Positions 62,244 through 64,000 of a stretch of 64,000 nucleotides of DNA are shown piece after piece. A program made the translations under genes and the position numbers. Position 1 is the stretch's first letter; each line of letters begins with the position of its first letter. The DNA comes from Stappia sp. TSB10P1A. Its GTDB lineage: Bacteria > Pseudomonadota > Alphaproteobacteria > Rhizobiales > Stappiaceae. Under the pieces are notes generated by a model. It was not told the origin of the DNA. It did not search any database and saw nothing but the letters and a program-made list of their open reading frames with translations. The stretch spans positions 1-64,000 of the forward strand of contig NZ_FYAU01000003.1 in NCBI RefSeq assembly GCF_900185725.1, in the 5' to 3' direction.

Positions 62244-63983
62244 CTACAGGTCCAACTCGCCGCTGGCCGTGTCGCTGACCCGCCGCCGCATCGCCCGCCC
62301 GGACGCGGTGCGGCAGAACTGCCAGGCCGCCTCCCGGCGATGGGCAAGCCGGCCGTAGAGCACGATCTGCTCGCAGCGCCGATGGCCGGAACTGTCGGAG
62401 AGATAGATGGATTCCTCGATGGCCATCTCACAGCCCGGCGCGGCGAACTCCCACGCCTCGCCATCCGGCGCCACCAGCAGGATGCCGGTACCCGAGCGGA
62501 TCGAGCTGGCCTTGATCGAGGGGTGCAGGTGGAAACGGATGGCGAACTCGTGGTCGCGGCCGATCCGCCCGGTGGGCAGGAAGCGGTCTATGCCGTCCAG
62601 CACGCTGCCGTCCTGCGACAGGGTGATGTCGCGCTCGTGGACGATGCGCATGCTGTCCTGGTAGCCGTTGTGGCTGGCGACGATGCGCACGCCGGCCGGC
62701 CCCTCCTCGCGCTCCACCGGCACGCTGGTCGGCCCGGTGAGGATCGGCGCGCCGAGCCAGCCGCCGAAGCGGCTCTCCGGCAGGAAGCGGGCCGAGGAGG
62801 TGTCGTCGAGGGTGGCGGTGGAATGGGCGGCCGTTGCCCGCGAAACCGCGCGCCAGGCGCCGCGCTCGCTGTTCGACACGCCGCAATTGACGATGATGCG
62901 GGTGCGCCGCGACGACATCTCGAAGGACAGGCACCCGGCATGGGCGGTCAGGCTCAGCGCCGGCTCCGGCGGCACGCCGGTGTCCATCAGCAGTAGGGTG
63001 TCACCGCAGGCAACGCGCTGGTAGCCCGAATGCGGTGCGTTGCCCGGCGGGCCGCCGCGCGCGTCGTCATAGGCCAGGATCGTCGCGACGAGGTCCGCCG
63101 GCGTCGCGCCCATGCCGTTGAAATGCGCGAAGGTGCCGTCGCCATGGCGGAAGAAGCGGATCATCGGCATCATCCGGTCGATCGCCTGCATCACCGTCGG
63201 CGAGGCCGGCATGCCCTGCACCATCAGCGCCTGGCGCACCGGCAGCAGGTCGACGAGAATATCCAGCAGCGCCGCCGGATTGCGCGAGACGTGACCGCCA
63301 TCGGCGAGGATCTGGCGGGCGAGCTCCTGGTCGAGCCGGCGCAGGCTCTGGCGCACGAAGCGCCCCTGCCCCGACATCGAGACGGTGGCCGCGGCAACGG
63401 CGATCGCCGCCTGCAGCCGCGGCACCCCGTCCGGCGTCTCGTTCATGGTGCGGCGCAGGTAGCGGACCTGGCGGGCGAGCGAGCGCAGGAAACGGCGGTA
63501 GAATTCGCGGTCGCAGCCCTCCAGGATCAGCGGCGACTGCGACAGCCAGGCCAGCACCCGGCGCGCCACCACCTGCTGCTCCCAGGCCGTGTGCTGCCAG
63601 TAGCCGCAGCTTCTTATCCAGTCGTCGACCAGCGCCCGCGCGTTCTGCCGCGCGACCACGGTCTCCGCCGCCTTGAGATGACGCAGCCAGCCGAACCCGT
63701 GCAGGGCGCGGGCCCAGTCGGCGGAGGGCGGCTCGACCTCGAAAGGGGACTGGCCGGAGGTCTCGACCAGTTGACCGGCGAACAGGAAGCGCCCGGCATA
63801 GATGTCGGCGGCGTTGGTGCCGTCGGCGGTGCGCAGATCCTGCGGGGCGATGATCAGCCGGGCGGGCGTGGCGGAAAACAGCCGCCAGCGGAACATCGGT
63901 CCGCCATGCACCCATCTGAGCAGGGACTGCCAGGCGGTCTGCGCGAGGAGACGCCACACCCGTGCCCGTTCGGTCACCGACAT
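62244..63983 (-). CDS. Heparinase II/III family protein
   Basis: A 579-aa protein with an alpha/alpha-toroid N-terminal half ([20 protein letters not shown], then [20 protein letters not shown]) and a C-terminal heparinase II/III-like beta-sheet domain ([40 protein letters not shown]). No signal peptide is obvious. In Rhizobiales this gene commonly lies between rsmB and purH; the polysaccharide substrate and location are unknown. The ATG at 63983 with an AGGTGAC site is the likely start, though the frame stays open to the window edge. Confidence 0.88.
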   Translation of the reverse strand: MSVTERARVWRLLAQTAWQSLLRWVHGGPMFRWRLFSATPARLIIAPQDLRTADGTNAADIYAGRFLFAGQLVETSGQSPFEVEPPSADWARALHGFGWLRHLKAAETVVARQNARALVDDWIRSCGYWQHTAWEQQVVARRVLAWLSQSPLILEGCDREFYRRFLRSLARQVRYLRRTMNETPDGVPRLQAAIAVAAATVSMSGQGRFVRQSLRRLDQELARQILADGGHVSRNPAALLDILVDLLPVRQALMVQGMPASPTVMQAIDRMMPMIRFFRHGDGTFAHFNGMGATPADLVATILAYDDARGGPPGNAPHSGYQRVACGDTLLLMDTGVPPEPALSLTAHAGCLSFEMSSRRTRIIVNCGVSNSERGAWRAVSRATAAHSTATLDDTSSARFLPESRFGGWLGAPILTGPTSVPVEREEGPAGVRIVASHNGYQDSMRIVHERDITLSQDGSVLDGIDRFLPTGRIGRDHEFAIRFHLHPSIKASSIRSGTGILLVAPDGEAWEFAAPGCEMAIEESIYLSDSSGHRRCEQIVLYGRLAHRREAAWQFCRTASGRAMRRRVSDTASGELDL

Positions 63984-64000
63984 TAGCGTCACCTGTGCCA

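Overview
The window is 64 kb of very GC-rich chromosomal DNA carrying about 60 protein genes, one tRNA and no rRNA. The gene content points to an alphaproteobacterium of the Hyphomicrobiales, possibly a Stappia/Labrenzia/Pannonibacter relative. Supporting genes are DUF2794, DUF1178, the comF-grxC-nitrilase-DUF1178 block facing an NDUFAF5-type methyltransferase, argJ and a parvulin divergent from secA, methylsuccinyl-CoA dehydrogenase of the ethylmalonyl-CoA pathway, and heparinase-purH. The family placement is inference; nothing in the window proves it. No phage, plasmid, CRISPR array or large island is present, so most of this is ordinary core chromosome.

Layout. 1-8 kb: DUF1428/VOC pair divergent from a MarR regulator, then DUF1178, nitrilase, glutaredoxin, ComF, an arginine-hydroxylase-type methyltransferase, a Flp pilin, and an argJ-GNAT-mutT operon. 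8-16 kb: a TetR-controlled small membrane protein, parvulin divergent from secA, a class III nucleotidyl cyclase, an L,D-transpeptidase and KDG kinase. 16-25 kb: alpha/beta hydrolase, ppa, thpR, aldo/keto reductase, the arylesterase/YbbA/YbbP export trio, and a Bax-inhibitor-1 gene with a long leader. 25-35 kb: an autotransporter subtilase, DUF2794, GNAT, an NAD(P)H oxidoreductase divergent from its probable TetR repressor, an MqsRA toxin-antitoxin pair, mcd, YihY and an EamA transporter. 35-45 kb: a 261-bp MITE-like element, a chemoreceptor, a ferredoxin reductase, dsbB, tRNA-Leu(CAA), a class II aldolase, a diheme peroxidase with an FNR/FixK box, and a CYTH-CHAD protein. 45-53 kb: AsmA, TerB-like, a glutamine amidotransferase and asparagine synthase, followed by 1.4 kb of mosaic repeats. 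53-58 kb: a purine-degradation cluster (alc, uraD, LysR, membrane urate oxidase puuD). 58-64 kb: MipA, a DNA glycosylase, YkvA, purH and heparinase.

The most informative signals lie between genes. Inverted repeats sit in the control regions of five regulator loci (MarR, two TetR, MqsRA, LysR). The LysR-type motif occurs both upstream of lysR/puuD and upstream of uraD-alc, which links the purine genes into one predicted regulon. Other intergenic structure includes an FNR-type box, a large nested inverted repeat, 31-bp hairpin iterons, three tandem terminator copies, several 11-12-bp minisatellites, the MITE and the mosaic repeat block. I found no clear undescribed multigene system. The best candidates for new biology are the MITE, the mosaic repeats, the cruciform at 55.6 kb and the orphan terminator/possible sRNA at 28.4-28.6 kb.
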